Source: a bacterium (GTDB lineage: Archaea; Nanoarchaeota; Nanoarchaeia; Woesearchaeales; UBA10216). Taken from it: 19,366 bases of DNA. A program made the translations under genes and the position numbers. The stretch covers positions 1 to 19,366 of the forward strand of contig JAAGZO010000327.1 in NCBI GenBank assembly GCA_024206195.1, read 5' to 3'. Shown one piece after another: positions 11,020 to 17,896 of this stretch (position 1 is the first letter of the stretch; each line of letters begins with the position of its first letter). The notes beneath the pieces were generated by a model, which searched no databases, was not told where the DNA came from, and saw only the letters and a program-made list of their open reading frames with translations.

Positions 11020-12030
11020 TTATTTGCTAGCGTATACTTCACCGAAGATAGGGTGATTACGCACGAGGATCACTTTACCATTGAGTGTGCTGTGGTATGT
11101 GATGTCGAGCACAGGCTTGAGTGCTGGCACAGTGCGAGTAACTGATGTACGCATTGTACCGAGGATAGCGTGTTCACGTACAAGTGTTCTGCTTTTATTG
11201 CTGACCACCAAGTCATAAGAGACATTGAATTCCTTTTCAGGTTCAACGGCTTCAGGTTCATCATCTAATCCATATAGATGCAGGCCATCAGCAGTGATGC
11301 ATTTTGCGTACATGTCTGTTTCCCAGTCACGCACCTTCTGTTCAGCGAGCCAAGGCTTAGTAACCATGGCGTAGTAGTCACACTCTGCGTTATAGTCCTC
11401 GAATTCACCTTCATCAAAGGTATCGTCATTCTTGCTAGTCATGGCTCTTAGCACATCTGTTCCACCGCAGTAAGGACATGTCTGATACAAGCGATTGTCG
11501 TGAGCACTGTCATCCTCGTCCCAATCGAGAATGTTAGTTAATCTCAGTGATATCCATTCATTGTCAATGTACGCCTTCTCCGGTAACTGTTCCTCTTTCA
11601 GCATACCGATATGCCCAAACTCTTTCTTAAATCTGAGCATTTCGCCCAATGCGACGAAGGCTTTCTCGAGATCATCTTGAAGCTTGAGATGCTTCTGTCT
11701 GGCCTTATAGTCATATTCACCCTTAGTGAGTGATGCGTCCTTGACCTTTTGTGATCCAGTGGTAACAGGGTTAATGGCATAACCATCCTCATGAATCAAA
11801 TCATAAGACTTGAGAAGGTTATAGTATTTGTTGGATGAGCACGCTTCATTGAGACAACGGTCGAGGCCAATGAACGTGGTTCCTTCTTCAGCAGTGAGAA
11901 AGGACGCTTTACCTTGCTCCCACTTAGGGGCAGGAGTAGGTGTGACTGGTGTTGATACAGCGTTAGTGATCCAGCATGAAGCACTGTGATCATTAAGAGC
12001 AACGTTAACATCTTTATATCTATTCAACAT
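11020..12030 (-). CDS. Large hypothetical protein with CXXC, 336 aa
   Basis: The largest gene of the window (336 aa). Residues 1-45 are Thr/Pro-rich and flexible. A helical middle follows (EYDYKARQKHLKLQDDLEKAFVALGEMLRF). The pair CPYCGG (about residue 185) could be half of a zinc site. An acidic segment (DDTFDEGEFEDYNAECDYY) leads to a beta-rich C-terminus with a short internal repeat: SRTLVREHAILGTM and GKVILVRNHPIFGEV. I do not recognise the family. ATG follows GGAGG. A structural or accessory role is possible by size alone. Confidence 0.8.
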   Translation of the reverse strand: MLNRYKDVNVALNDHSASCWITNAVSTPVTPTPAPKWEQGKASFLTAEEGTTFIGLDRCLNEACSSNKYYNLLKSYDLIHEDGYAINPVTTGSQKVKDASLTKGEYDYKARQKHLKLQDDLEKAFVALGEMLRFKKEFGHIGMLKEEQLPEKAYIDNEWISLRLTNILDWDEDDSAHDNRLYQTCPYCGGTDVLRAMTSKNDDTFDEGEFEDYNAECDYYAMVTKPWLAEQKVRDWETDMYAKCITADGLHLYGLDDEPEAVEPEKEFNVSYDLVVSNKSRTLVREHAILGTMRTSVTRTVPALKPVLDITYHSTLNGKVILVRNHPIFGEVYASK

Positions 12031-12069
12031 ATTACCTCCAAGTAACTAGTTAAAATTGTTATTAGGTCT

Positions 12070-12288
12070 TTATTCTGATAAACACTTATCGCAGAACAAA
12101 GTTGATATTTCGTGTCCAAAGTAACTGCTATCAGGACGATCGCATACACCTTGATCTCCAAAATAGCATTTCGGCTTAAGATCGCAAGCCCCGCAGGGTT
12201 CACCATCATCCAGGATACATACGTCACGCATATAGTGTGATGACTCAGTATTGTTACATCCGCATACATCATAGATACATTTACTCAT
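12070..12288 (-). CDS. Cysteine-rich protein, 72 aa
   Basis: A 72-residue protein with eleven cysteines: C4, C9, C11, then CILDDGEPCGACDLKPKC, CDRPD and a final CDKC. This implies one or two metal sites (zinc or iron-sulfur). ATG follows AAAGGAG, separated from the structured gap 12289-12623. The neighbour at 12624-12857 is also cysteine-rich with the same MSK start, but the two do not align beyond that. Function unknown. Confidence 0.75.
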   Translation of the reverse strand: MSKCIYDVCGCNNTESSHYMRDVCILDDGEPCGACDLKPKCYFGDQGVCDRPDSSYFGHEISTLFCDKCLSE

Positions 12289-12370
12289 TACAACTCCTTT
12301 GTTAGATGTTGATTAATGAATCGATTGCTTGTGTATCCATACAGCAACCATTTAGGGGAAGTACCCAGTC

Positions 12371-12610
12371 AAGGTACGACTGCATAACGCCTCACCGTGC
12401 ATGTATAATGCTTAGGACGCCCACCCATAGGCAGACAGCATTATATGTGCTTACTTGGTACGCTAAATGCTAAATTTCCAGAGTACCAAGCATGAGATGC
12501 CCCAGCCCGCTAACCAATCAGATACTCAACGTACTTGTCGATCACGTTGTTAGTCTGTATTCTTATGGTTAAAGGTTATTTAAGAGCCCGAGCATAGTGT
12601 ACCCGGACTC
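12371..12610. ncRNA. Structured gene-less region with three stems
   Basis: The 335-nt gap has no ORF with a ribosome binding site. Stems: GCATGTATAATGCT 12399-12412 with AGCATTATATGTGC 12437-12450 (14 bp; its two wobbles favour the plus strand). CTTGGTAC 12454-12461 with GTACCAAG 12483-12490 (perfect). GAGCCCG 12584-12590 with CGGACTC 12604-12610 (wobble favours the minus strand). At 12371-12385 it carries AAGGTACGACTGCAT, shared with 9689-9703. A structured RNA or a DNA-level regulatory site are both possible. Confidence 0.4.
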
Positions 12611-12611
12611 T

Positions 12612-12637
12612 GTTGGGGCAGGTTTAGTTGGGGCAGG
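12612..12637. repeat. Tandem 11-nt repeat at a gene end
   Basis: GTTGGGGCAGG occurs at 12612-12622 and 12627-12637. The second copy encodes the last residues (CPN) of the gene at 12624-12857, and the first lies just beyond its stop. Probably a small slippage duplication. Confidence 0.55.
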
Positions 12638-12857
12638 ACCCTAAGAACCCAGCGTCCCTAGCCTTTGCCTCATCCAAGTCTCTCCAATCATCTAGATTGA
12701 GGATACCTCTATGACTCATATATATGAATGAGCCATCTGCCCTCGATTCTATCAATGTGCCGATAGGCTTATCCTCATGTTCAATAAAGCAATCATGTCC
12801 ATGTTTGTGACATGCTTCGTATACATCACATAAATCACACTTTGTAATCTTACTCAT
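12624..12857 (-). CDS. Cysteine/histidine-rich protein, 77 aa
   Basis: A 77-residue protein. The N-terminus MSKITKCDLCDVYEACHKHGHDC (cysteines at 7, 10, 16 and 23, with three histidines) is probably a metal-binding knuckle. Then come a two-strand unit (PIGTLIESRADGSFIYMSHRG) and a helix (LDDWRDLDEAKARDAGF). ATG follows AGGAGG. Unrecognised. Confidence 0.75.
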   Translation of the reverse strand: MSKITKCDLCDVYEACHKHGHDCFIEHEDKPIGTLIESRADGSFIYMSHRGILNLDDWRDLDEAKARDAGFLGSCPN

Positions 12858-12925
12858 GCTTACCTCCTGATAAATTGATTAATAGTTAGTGGGCAGCTTT
12901 AATGTCATACCCAGGACAGTTAGAC

Positions 12926-13369
12926 TTACTTATCTTGTTCTTTACACTTCGCAATGCACTGAGGATCATCTAAGTAATTTCCACATTCCCTACAGGGCTT
13001 TGGTACATCATAGGAGAATATGAAAGCCTTTATTGCGTCACCGTGGCATGTCTTAGGAGCACAGAAGCACACCAACTTGACATCCTGTCCATTCTTATGG
13101 GCCCAGTATATCTTACTAAGGGCTTCTCTGAATTTGCTACCCTTGACTGCAGCCTTCTTAGGTAGACTCTCTCCGTATGCCTTTACACTAAGCTCCCTAG
13201 CAACGTCATCACTAGGATCCACATATTCCTTATTACCTAGTACGCTTAGATTCAACATGTCCTTTACCATGGAACTCGCCTTGCTCCATGATGAGGCACG
13301 TCCTATATACACACGTGTATCATTAAGCATGGGCCTGTAGCTATATACATTAACGACTGTGATACTCAT
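12926..13369 (-). CDS. DUF4326 family protein
   Basis: A 147-residue protein with the hallmarks of DUF4326: an early VYIGRASSW stretch (20-28), a middle with basic and helical residues, and the signature CFCAPKTCHGD at residues 101-111, followed by a helix. DUF4326 occurs in phages and bacteria; the Cys-Cys-Cys-His cluster suggests a metal site, and the activity is unknown to me. An extra C-terminal cluster (CRECG at 126-130, Cys138, Cys142) may be a second metal site and is not part of the usual domain. ATG follows AGGAGG. Confidence 0.8.
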   Translation of the reverse strand: MSITVVNVYSYRPMLNDTRVYIGRASSWSKASSMVKDMLNLSVLGNKEYVDPSDDVARELSVKAYGESLPKKAAVKGSKFREALSKIYWAHKNGQDVKLVCFCAPKTCHGDAIKAFIFSYDVPKPCRECGNYLDDPQCIAKCKEQDK

Positions 13370-13381
13370 ACATCCTCCTGA

Positions 13382-13501
13382 TTAAAAGTTAATTATAGTT
13401 AATATCTCTACTGCGAACTTAAACAGTACACCTGTGAGCAGCAGGCACGCTACCACTATGCCTACTACACACGCTACCACCAGCCTTCCTAATATACTCA
13501 T
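13382..13501 (-). CDS. Small membrane protein, 39 aa
   Basis: A 39-residue ORF (MSILGR then VVACVVGIVVACLLLTGVLF and KFAVEILTIINF). One strong TM helix follows a single basic residue. ATG follows AAGGAGG. The stop is 13 nt from the next start. Role unknown. Confidence 0.6.
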   Translation of the reverse strand: MSILGRLVVACVVGIVVACLLLTGVLFKFAVEILTIINF

Positions 13502-13513
13502 ATAGCAGCCTCC

Positions 13514-13702
13514 TTATATGACTGTATGTAGTGAGTACTTACTTACCTTGTTATTATGTGTGTGCCTAGCACCACTCCACTTAGAGCGTAGCTCCTCACT
13601 ACGTCTCTTACTAGCCTTACATACCCTAGGACGTGCATGCCCTAGTGCTGGGTCTACCTTACCCTTGACTATGCTACTACATTGGTAAACTATGCTACCC
13701 AT
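13514..13702 (-). CDS. Small basic protein, 62 aa
   Basis: A 62-residue protein (MGSIVYQCSSIVKGKVDPAL...) with a strongly basic middle (CKASKRRSEELRSKWSG). The start was placed at the ATG behind AAGGAGG. An upstream GTG 17 codons earlier has no such site and lies within the previous gene. The ribosome binding site overlaps the end of the gene at 13690-13869 by design, so translation is likely coupled. Nucleic-acid binding is suggested only by charge. Confidence 0.6.
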   Translation of the reverse strand: MGSIVYQCSSIVKGKVDPALGHARPRVCKASKRRSEELRSKWSGARHTHNNKVSKYSLHTVI

Positions 13703-13869
13703 GCTAGCCTCCTTGTTATGTATAGTACCACTCTCTCCCACCTTGTACGCCACACCATGTACCTCACTAGTGTGACCTTCCTACTCTCACCTGTCATACT
13801 GCGTAGTAGCACATGCATACACTCATTACCCTTGATGGGGGTGTATACACCTGGTCTTAATGTATTCAT
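13690..13869 (-). CDS. Small basic protein, 59 aa
   Basis: A 59-residue ORF (MNTLRPGVYTPIKGNECMHV...) with strand-like segments and an arginine/tryptophan-rich end (VWRTRWERVVLYITRRLAWVA). It starts behind AAGGAGG at 6 nt and overlaps the next gene by 13 nt. Codons for ITRRLA double as the downstream ribosome binding site. Confidence 0.6.
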   Translation of the reverse strand: MNTLRPGVYTPIKGNECMHVLLRSMTGESRKVTLVRYMVWRTRWERVVLYITRRLAWVA

Positions 13870-13892
13870 ACATACCTCCTTATATAGTGTGA

Positions 13893-14264
13893 TTATGCTA
13901 TTGTATCATGTATAGCGTAGCTATGTGTACCCATACGTACTACCTTAGCCTTACTGACTGTACTATATACTGTGTTATCATTACATATACGCTCTCTTAG
14001 TTCTTTCTTCTTGATATCCACTCCCATTAGAGACTCCATTGTACAGTACACGCTTTGCATAGTAGCTTGTATGCCTGCTACCATACTACTGTGTACACCT
14101 GTCACTGCATGAGTGGCTGCATATATACCATTAACGTAATAGTTGCAGTCAAGCAACAGTGCACGTTTATAGTAATCAAACTTAAGTGTTACATTACCAC
14201 TACGCATATTAGTTATTTCTCTTACCTTGTCCTCATGCACAACATCATTAGTATTGTGTATCAT
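13893..14264 (-). CDS. Hypothetical protein, 123 aa; first leftward gene
   Basis: Unrecognised 123-residue protein. The N-terminal third is polar with strands (KVREITNMRSGNVTLKFDYYKRALLLDCNYYVNG). A small-residue-rich helical centre (IYAATHAVTGVHSSMVAGIQATMQSVYCTMESLMG) is followed by a basic end. ATG follows AGGAGG. It is the promoter-proximal gene of the leftward unit, next to the divergent control region, and so probably among the first expressed. Confidence 0.7.
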   Translation of the reverse strand: MIHNTNDVVHEDKVREITNMRSGNVTLKFDYYKRALLLDCNYYVNGIYAATHAVTGVHSSMVAGIQATMQSVYCTMESLMGVDIKKKELRERICNDNTVYSTVSKAKVVRMGTHSYAIHDTIA

Positions 14265-14514
14265 ATATACCTCCTGATAAAGATTTATGTTATTAGTGCT
14301 ATAATTGCCGTACCCACGAATCTATTTATATATTTTATACATATATAAATACTAGGTACTGTATAATATTTCACATTTCACCTTTCCACACTTTTTGCAC
14401 CTTTAAACGAGAGCTATATATAAATTACCGTGAATTCTTGCCCTATATAAAATTATTACACTTTTTCTTGCATTACAGTAAAAAATAGTGTATATTTATA
14501 TAAAGGAGGCACCA
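14265..14514. promoter_or_regulatory. Divergent AT-rich control region
   Basis: Separates the leftward and rightward units. It holds two outward-facing TATAAATA boxes, at 14323-14330 (minus) and 14344-14351 (plus), forming an AT palindrome. A TATAAT at about 14363-14368 and the shared TACTAGGTACTG (also near 8191-8202) follow. Rightward sigma-70-like candidates are TTGCAC, 16 nt, TATATA near 14396-14423 and TTGCAT, 17 nt, TATATT near 14469-14497. The latter would leave almost no leader before AAAGGAGG. Which are used cannot be decided. Confidence 0.6.
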
Positions 14515-14811
14515 ATGCATATACAATTAGATGATTCATTCACAGTAGAGCCGCTGTACGCATTCAGATGGTACGCTACTAGTAGATGGGAGTCAATTAA
14601 CGACATAGTAGTAGCAGTGCAAGGAATACTCTTAGTGGACGCAGACTACGCCAAAGAGTTACAGAGACTCTCACCTATCAGGAAAGTAAGAGTGAAGTAC
14701 ACACAGGACACGTTGTTCACTATTAAAGATATGGGTACACAAGGACTCACCGTGATAGACTCTATGGCCATGGTAGATTTCTATGCACAGAATCTATGGA
14801 GGGAGAAATAA
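14515..14811 (+). CDS. Hypothetical protein, 98 aa; first rightward gene
   Basis: Unrecognised 98-residue protein, beta-rich with a helical end (MHIQLDDSFTVEPLYAFRWYATSRWESINDIVVAVQGILLVDADYAKELQRL split across the fold). The start was chosen at the ATG behind AAAGGAGG; the frame extends 9 codons upstream without a site. Its stop overlaps the next start (TAATG). Confidence 0.75.
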   Translation: MHIQLDDSFTVEPLYAFRWYATSRWESINDIVVAVQGILLVDADYAKELQRLSPIRKVRVKYTQDTLFTIKDMGTQGLTVIDSMAMVDFYAQNLWREK

Positions 14812-15062
14812 TGGAAACAACTAGAGTAAGCGTGCCTACTAAGGCAATACAAGAGCTCTTCGAGAACGCAACTATAGTAAGGGTAGCCAATGCACCGAGG
14901 AACTACGTTGGTCTAAGTAATGAGATATGCGACGAGTGGTTCGGAGCAGAAGAAGAGGAAACAGAAGAAAAGAAAGTAAAGGTAACACCTAAGGTACCAT
15001 GGTACAAGAGACTTCACAAGGACATAGCATGCATACTAGCAGACATACTTGGGTGGTTATAA
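14811..15062 (+). CDS. Hypothetical protein, 83 aa
   Basis: An 83-residue protein with an N-terminal alpha-beta part (VSVPTKAIQELFENATIVRVANAP), a highly charged linker (EEEETEEKKVKVTPKVP) and an amphipathic C-terminal helix (RLHKDIACILADILGWL) that may lie on a membrane. The VKVTPKVP motif recalls VKVTVTPRVP in the TM protein at 6381-6650, probably chance. Starts on TAATG overlap with GGAGGG upstream. Confidence 0.65.
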   Translation: METTRVSVPTKAIQELFENATIVRVANAPRNYVGLSNEICDEWFGAEEEETEEKKVKVTPKVPWYKRLHKDIACILADILGWL

Positions 15063-15073
15063 AAGGAATAGCC

Positions 15074-15097
15074 ATGGCAAAGCAATGGAGCGTTTAA
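15074..15097 (+). other. Seven-codon mini-ORF (MAKQWSV)
   Basis: ATG GCA AAG CAA TGG AGC GTT TAA follows AAAGGA at 6 nt and ends immediately before the ATG of the next gene. It may help reload ribosomes onto that gene, whose own site (GGAG) lies inside this mini-ORF. Confidence 0.3.
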
Positions 15098-15361
15098 ATG
15101 GATATACTGGAGAAGTACAGAGAAATAGAAGAGTACGTAGAGAGTGGTAAGGTCAGTCCTCATGAAGCGGGACGGTTATGCGATATCATCGGGCTATGCG
15201 AGGAAAGTGACTATATAAGGCTCAGGATGCTCTCGAAGCACTTTCAGTTGAACTTCACAGAGGGATTCCTCTTAGGAGCAGGCATAACGCTCGAGCGGGC
15301 CCATGTTCTCTGTGGATACTATGCTAATCTCTTTGATGGAAGAGAAGTAAAGGTAGACTAA
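15098..15361 (+). CDS. Helical hypothetical protein, 87 aa
   Basis: An 87-residue, all-helical protein (MDILEKYREIEEYVESGKVS, EAGRLCDIIGLCEESDYIRLRMLSKHF, EGFLLGAGITLERAHVLCGYYANLF). It resembles small adaptor-like bundles but no family is recognised. The stop TAA is directly followed by the ATG of the next gene. Confidence 0.7.
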   Translation: MDILEKYREIEEYVESGKVSPHEAGRLCDIIGLCEESDYIRLRMLSKHFQLNFTEGFLLGAGITLERAHVLCGYYANLFDGREVKVD

Positions 15362-16030
15362 ATGAACATTAGAGCATTAGAGCACAGCAACACTCCTACT
15401 ACTAAGAGCAAGGTCCATGACTACATCCTTGCTCCTGTGCAAGGTGCCTCGTTGGAGTTCTGCCCTGTTATAAGGAAAAAGGTAATAAGCTTTGTTAACT
15501 TTAGCGTTCTACATAGTCACAGTGATAGCAGTGTATTCATTTCGCAACCCACTCTTCACGAGGTAAGAACGACAGTGAGAAATGTCTATCCTCATTACTT
15601 TATTGATCCAACTGTTGGAGGCCACAACTTTAGATTCAGATCAAAGGACTGCCTTGTGCAGTGCTGCTCCCCTGATATAAGGTACGTTAACTCTAAGGGA
15701 ACAGGATTCTATGGCTACCTGCAAGTGTGGCAAGATGAGATCGGGCACGGTGCACGTGTTCCTCGGTACGTTAGTAACACTAGCTATTCCGGCGGGCCAC
15801 ACAAAGTAAAAGGTACATACAGACAGGGGCCACCTTACTATGTTGTCCACGAAGTCACTAGTACTACTGACATAGATGAGTTCTACTCATTAGTAAAGGA
15901 CCTGACAGAAGACTGGAAAGAGCACATAGAGCACTACCAGGATGGGCCCTGCTTAATGTACAAGGACAATGAGCTAGTACTATACGATTATCACGACGTC
16001 ATAGAGGAGGTCCTTGTAAATGAACATTAG
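15362..16030 (+). CDS. Hypothetical protein, 222 aa, MNIRALE leader
   Basis: Unrecognised 222-residue protein. It opens with MNIRALEHSN, shared almost codon for codon with the genes at 16020 and 16849. The body is beta-rich, Tyr/His/Ser-rich, with a DCLVQCC cysteine cluster and a Gly/Tyr stretch (YRQGPPYYVVHEVTS). The C-terminal third is acidic and helical (IDEFYSLVKDLTEDWKEHIEHY). Ribosome binding site AAAGGT is weak. Its stop lies inside the next gene's start. Confidence 0.75.
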   Translation: MNIRALEHSNTPTTKSKVHDYILAPVQGASLEFCPVIRKKVISFVNFSVLHSHSDSSVFISQPTLHEVRTTVRNVYPHYFIDPTVGGHNFRFRSKDCLVQCCSPDIRYVNSKGTGFYGYLQVWQDEIGHGARVPRYVSNTSYSGGPHKVKGTYRQGPPYYVVHEVTSTTDIDEFYSLVKDLTEDWKEHIEHYQDGPCLMYKDNELVLYDYHDVIEEVLVNEH

Positions 16031-16247
16031 AGCAATGGAAAAGATGGGTACACGCACCACAAGGAAGAAGCGTAAGAGAGTCACTCTTACCTGCGGCACA
16101 TGTATATGGAGAAAGAGAAGAGGTAACAAGTACACACAATATAAATGTTACAGGCTCCCTCCAGTATACATAGCTGAGTATGTAATCGGACGTCCTCAAG
16201 TTGGAGAGTACACACGAGCATGTGGGGAGTATAAATGTACAAAGTAG
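16020..16247 (+). CDS. Cysteine-rich CXXCXW/CGEYK family protein, 75 aa
   Basis: A 75-residue protein. After MNIRAMEKMG and a basic stretch (TTRKKRKR) it has the pattern CGTCIW...YKCYRLPP...RPQVGEYTRACGEYK. This matches a widespread family of small phage/bacterial proteins with CxxCxW, CxRxPP and xxCGEYK signatures (metal or iron-sulfur binding presumed, function unknown). Here the conserved order C25, C28, C43, the PP and C67-GEYK are all present. It overlaps the previous gene by 11 nt and is preceded by GAGGAGG. Confidence 0.7.
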   Translation: MNIRAMEKMGTRTTRKKRKRVTLTCGTCIWRKRRGNKYTQYKCYRLPPVYIAEYVIGRPQVGEYTRACGEYKCTK

Positions 16248-16588
16248 GGAATCACGAAGAAGACTGGATCCTATCAGTGGTAGCGATGGGATCACAGTTA
16301 CTAGAAGGGCAAGGCATAGTCACGGAGCTATACATCGACGGTACACTTGACAATGGTGCCATGGATAAAGCAATGGTGGCCCTTGGTCATTCGTACTTTA
16401 GCAGCTACAGGAATCCTAAGAACGAGACCCCTCACTCATGCTCAACAAAGCTATACGCGTATCTAAGAGACAGTGAGCACGCTTCACGAACAATTGTAGA
16501 GCACTTTCACTGCGAGGACCAGAACTTCCATAGGGTGCAATGGGACATGGGACAAAGTAAATTTTCACTTAAGATAAAGGAGGCATAG
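16235..16588 (+). CDS. Hypothetical protein, 117 aa
   Basis: Unrecognised 117-residue protein with an amphipathic helical start (WILSVVAMGSQLLEGQGIVTELYIDG), a polar His/Ser/Cys-containing middle (PKNETPHSCSTKLYAYLRDSEHASRTIVEHFHCEDQNFHRVQW) and a short basic end. Starts inside the end of the previous gene (13-nt overlap) with GGGGAG as its site. Confidence 0.65.
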   Translation: MYKVGNHEEDWILSVVAMGSQLLEGQGIVTELYIDGTLDNGAMDKAMVALGHSYFSSYRNPKNETPHSCSTKLYAYLRDSEHASRTIVEHFHCEDQNFHRVQWDMGQSKFSLKIKEA

Positions 16589-16852
16589 ATGAAACACTTA
16601 GTGCTAATACTAGCAATGGCGGCAGCGTTATACTCTTATGAGTACGACACCACTGGGATACCTATCCTTATACTAGAGAGACGGTGCGACAATATGTTCA
16701 CTGACACTCTTAAAGACACATGCCTGTGCTACCACAATATGGACCCTCTTTACTGGAAGATACTGTACAGAGACAAGAGTACAGGAGGGGTAATAGAAGA
16801 GAGGTACAACGCTTCACTTTTCAGTGTAAGAAGGGATTGGAGGGGTAAATGA
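16589..16852 (+). CDS. Putative secreted or membrane-anchored protein, 87 aa
   Basis: An 87-residue protein. The N-terminus MKHLVLILAMAAALYSY looks like a signal peptide or single TM helix (basic n-region, 12-residue hydrophobic core, small residues before SY). The rest is polar with three cysteines (RRCDNM, TCLC). If exported, these could form a disulfide. ATG follows AAAGGAGG at 7 nt. Overlaps the next gene by 4 nt. Confidence 0.65.
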   Translation: MKHLVLILAMAAALYSYEYDTTGIPILILERRCDNMFTDTLKDTCLCYHNMDPLYWKILYRDKSTGGVIEERYNASLFSVRRDWRGK

Positions 16853-17595
16853 ACCTTAGAGCAATGGAACAGAGCAATGAGCGTGAACTTTCTCCTAAAG
16901 AGATAAAAGAATTTATTACTAAGCCCAGTACAGAGAACGTTAATACGTTTGTCCCCGGTGGCATGCGTGGGAGCTACAGTGACAATGTTCCTTTGATGCA
17001 TACAGATGACGTGAGGCTACCTGTTGAGAGAAGAGATGCTCCTGATATAACTGAGGAACTACTCGCGAGTGGAGTAGCATTGCCAGAGCGACCAACAGGT
17101 GCAGCAGAAGATGGTACACCCATTGGAAATGCTACGCCCACTGGTGTTCACGAAGTCATTGATCGCATTGAACGCGAAGCAATAGCCGCATTGGGCACTG
17201 GGTACAGCGTGAACACAACAGAGGGTGGACACATTAACTTTAGTAGAAGCGAGGGCAACGCTGCTCCTACTGTTGTTACGTCGCTTAGAGCGTACCCTGT
17301 CCGGTGCCCTATCTGCGAAAAAGAGGACAGTAGGAAATCAGGCTCCCTGTTCGATAGCCAGATATGTCCAGAGTGCCACGGTAAAGTAGATGCGAAGTTA
17401 ACCAGTATCTATAATAAATATAGGCTGACCAGTCCTAGATGGTCCCTAAGGCCTTTCATGCCACTGCTACCTTCATTGGCCTGGAAAAGAATAAAGAAAG
17501 AGAGGAAAGAGGCAAAGGAAAAGGCAAAGAAAGATAACAGTGGTAGCAATGATCATATAACTAGACTATTAAACGAAAGCAATGCGTGGTTCTAA
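16849..17595 (+). CDS. Zinc-ribbon protein with disordered N-terminus, 248 aa
   Basis: A 248-residue protein. It starts with the shared MNLRAMEQSN and has a long, probably disordered acidic N-terminal part (to about residue 100) and a short alpha-beta part. A zinc ribbon follows, CPIC (153-156) and CPEC (173-176), with spacing CX2CX16CX2C, then a strongly basic tail (KRIKKERKEAKEKAKK). The same cysteine spacing recurs in the next two genes. Nucleic-acid or protein binding is the natural guess. Function unknown. Confidence 0.75.
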   Translation: MNLRAMEQSNERELSPKEIKEFITKPSTENVNTFVPGGMRGSYSDNVPLMHTDDVRLPVERRDAPDITEELLASGVALPERPTGAAEDGTPIGNATPTGVHEVIDRIEREAIAALGTGYSVNTTEGGHINFSRSEGNAAPTVVTSLRAYPVRCPICEKEDSRKSGSLFDSQICPECHGKVDAKLTSIYNKYRLTSPRWSLRPFMPLLPSLAWKRIKKERKEAKEKAKKDNSGSNDHITRLLNESNAWF

Positions 17596-17888
17596 TGGAA
17601 AAAGATAGATGGGAATTCGACCGCAGTGAACACTGCTACGTGTGTAGACATTTACAAAGTGACTGGCCAAAGACACCTTACCCAAGGCACATCTGTGACC
17701 AGTGCTGGGACACGTTTAAAGATATATTCGAGGCACTTTACATTGTGCAGAAAAAGTGCGATCCTTGGTACAAGGTGCTCTTTTACTCTGTACTAGAAAG
17801 AGTTAGCCATAGCAGGCACATGGCAGAAGAAGAGGCATTAAAAGAACAAGCAAGACGCGACAAGGTAATAAAGAAGCACACTTTATAG
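17595..17888 (+). CDS. CX2CX16CX2C zinc-ribbon protein, 97 aa (paralogue A)
   Basis: A 97-residue protein with CYVC (14-17) and CDQC (34-37) enclosing SDWPKTPYPRHI, followed by WDTFKDIFEAL and a basic/acidic helical tail. It aligns with the next gene (HGDWPRTPYPNFLCDQCWELFEDIL), so the two are tandem paralogues. Start: ATG overlapping the previous stop (TAATG) with no clear ribosome binding site, so coupled translation is likely. An upstream in-frame GTG also lacks one. Confidence 0.75.
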   Translation: MEKDRWEFDRSEHCYVCRHLQSDWPKTPYPRHICDQCWDTFKDIFEALYIVQKKCDPWYKVLFYSVLERVSHSRHMAEEEALKEQARRDKVIKKHTL

Positions 17889-17896
17889 GAGGAGAA

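Noticed and set aside
11070..12011. Out-of-frame minus-strand ORFs inside the 336-aa gene
   Set aside because: No ribosome binding sites, and fully contained in a longer, better-composed frame.
13514..13753. Longer GTG start for the 62-aa basic protein
   Set aside because: The GTG has no good ribosome binding site; the internal ATG has AAGGAGG, and the extra segment overlaps the gene at 13690-13869.
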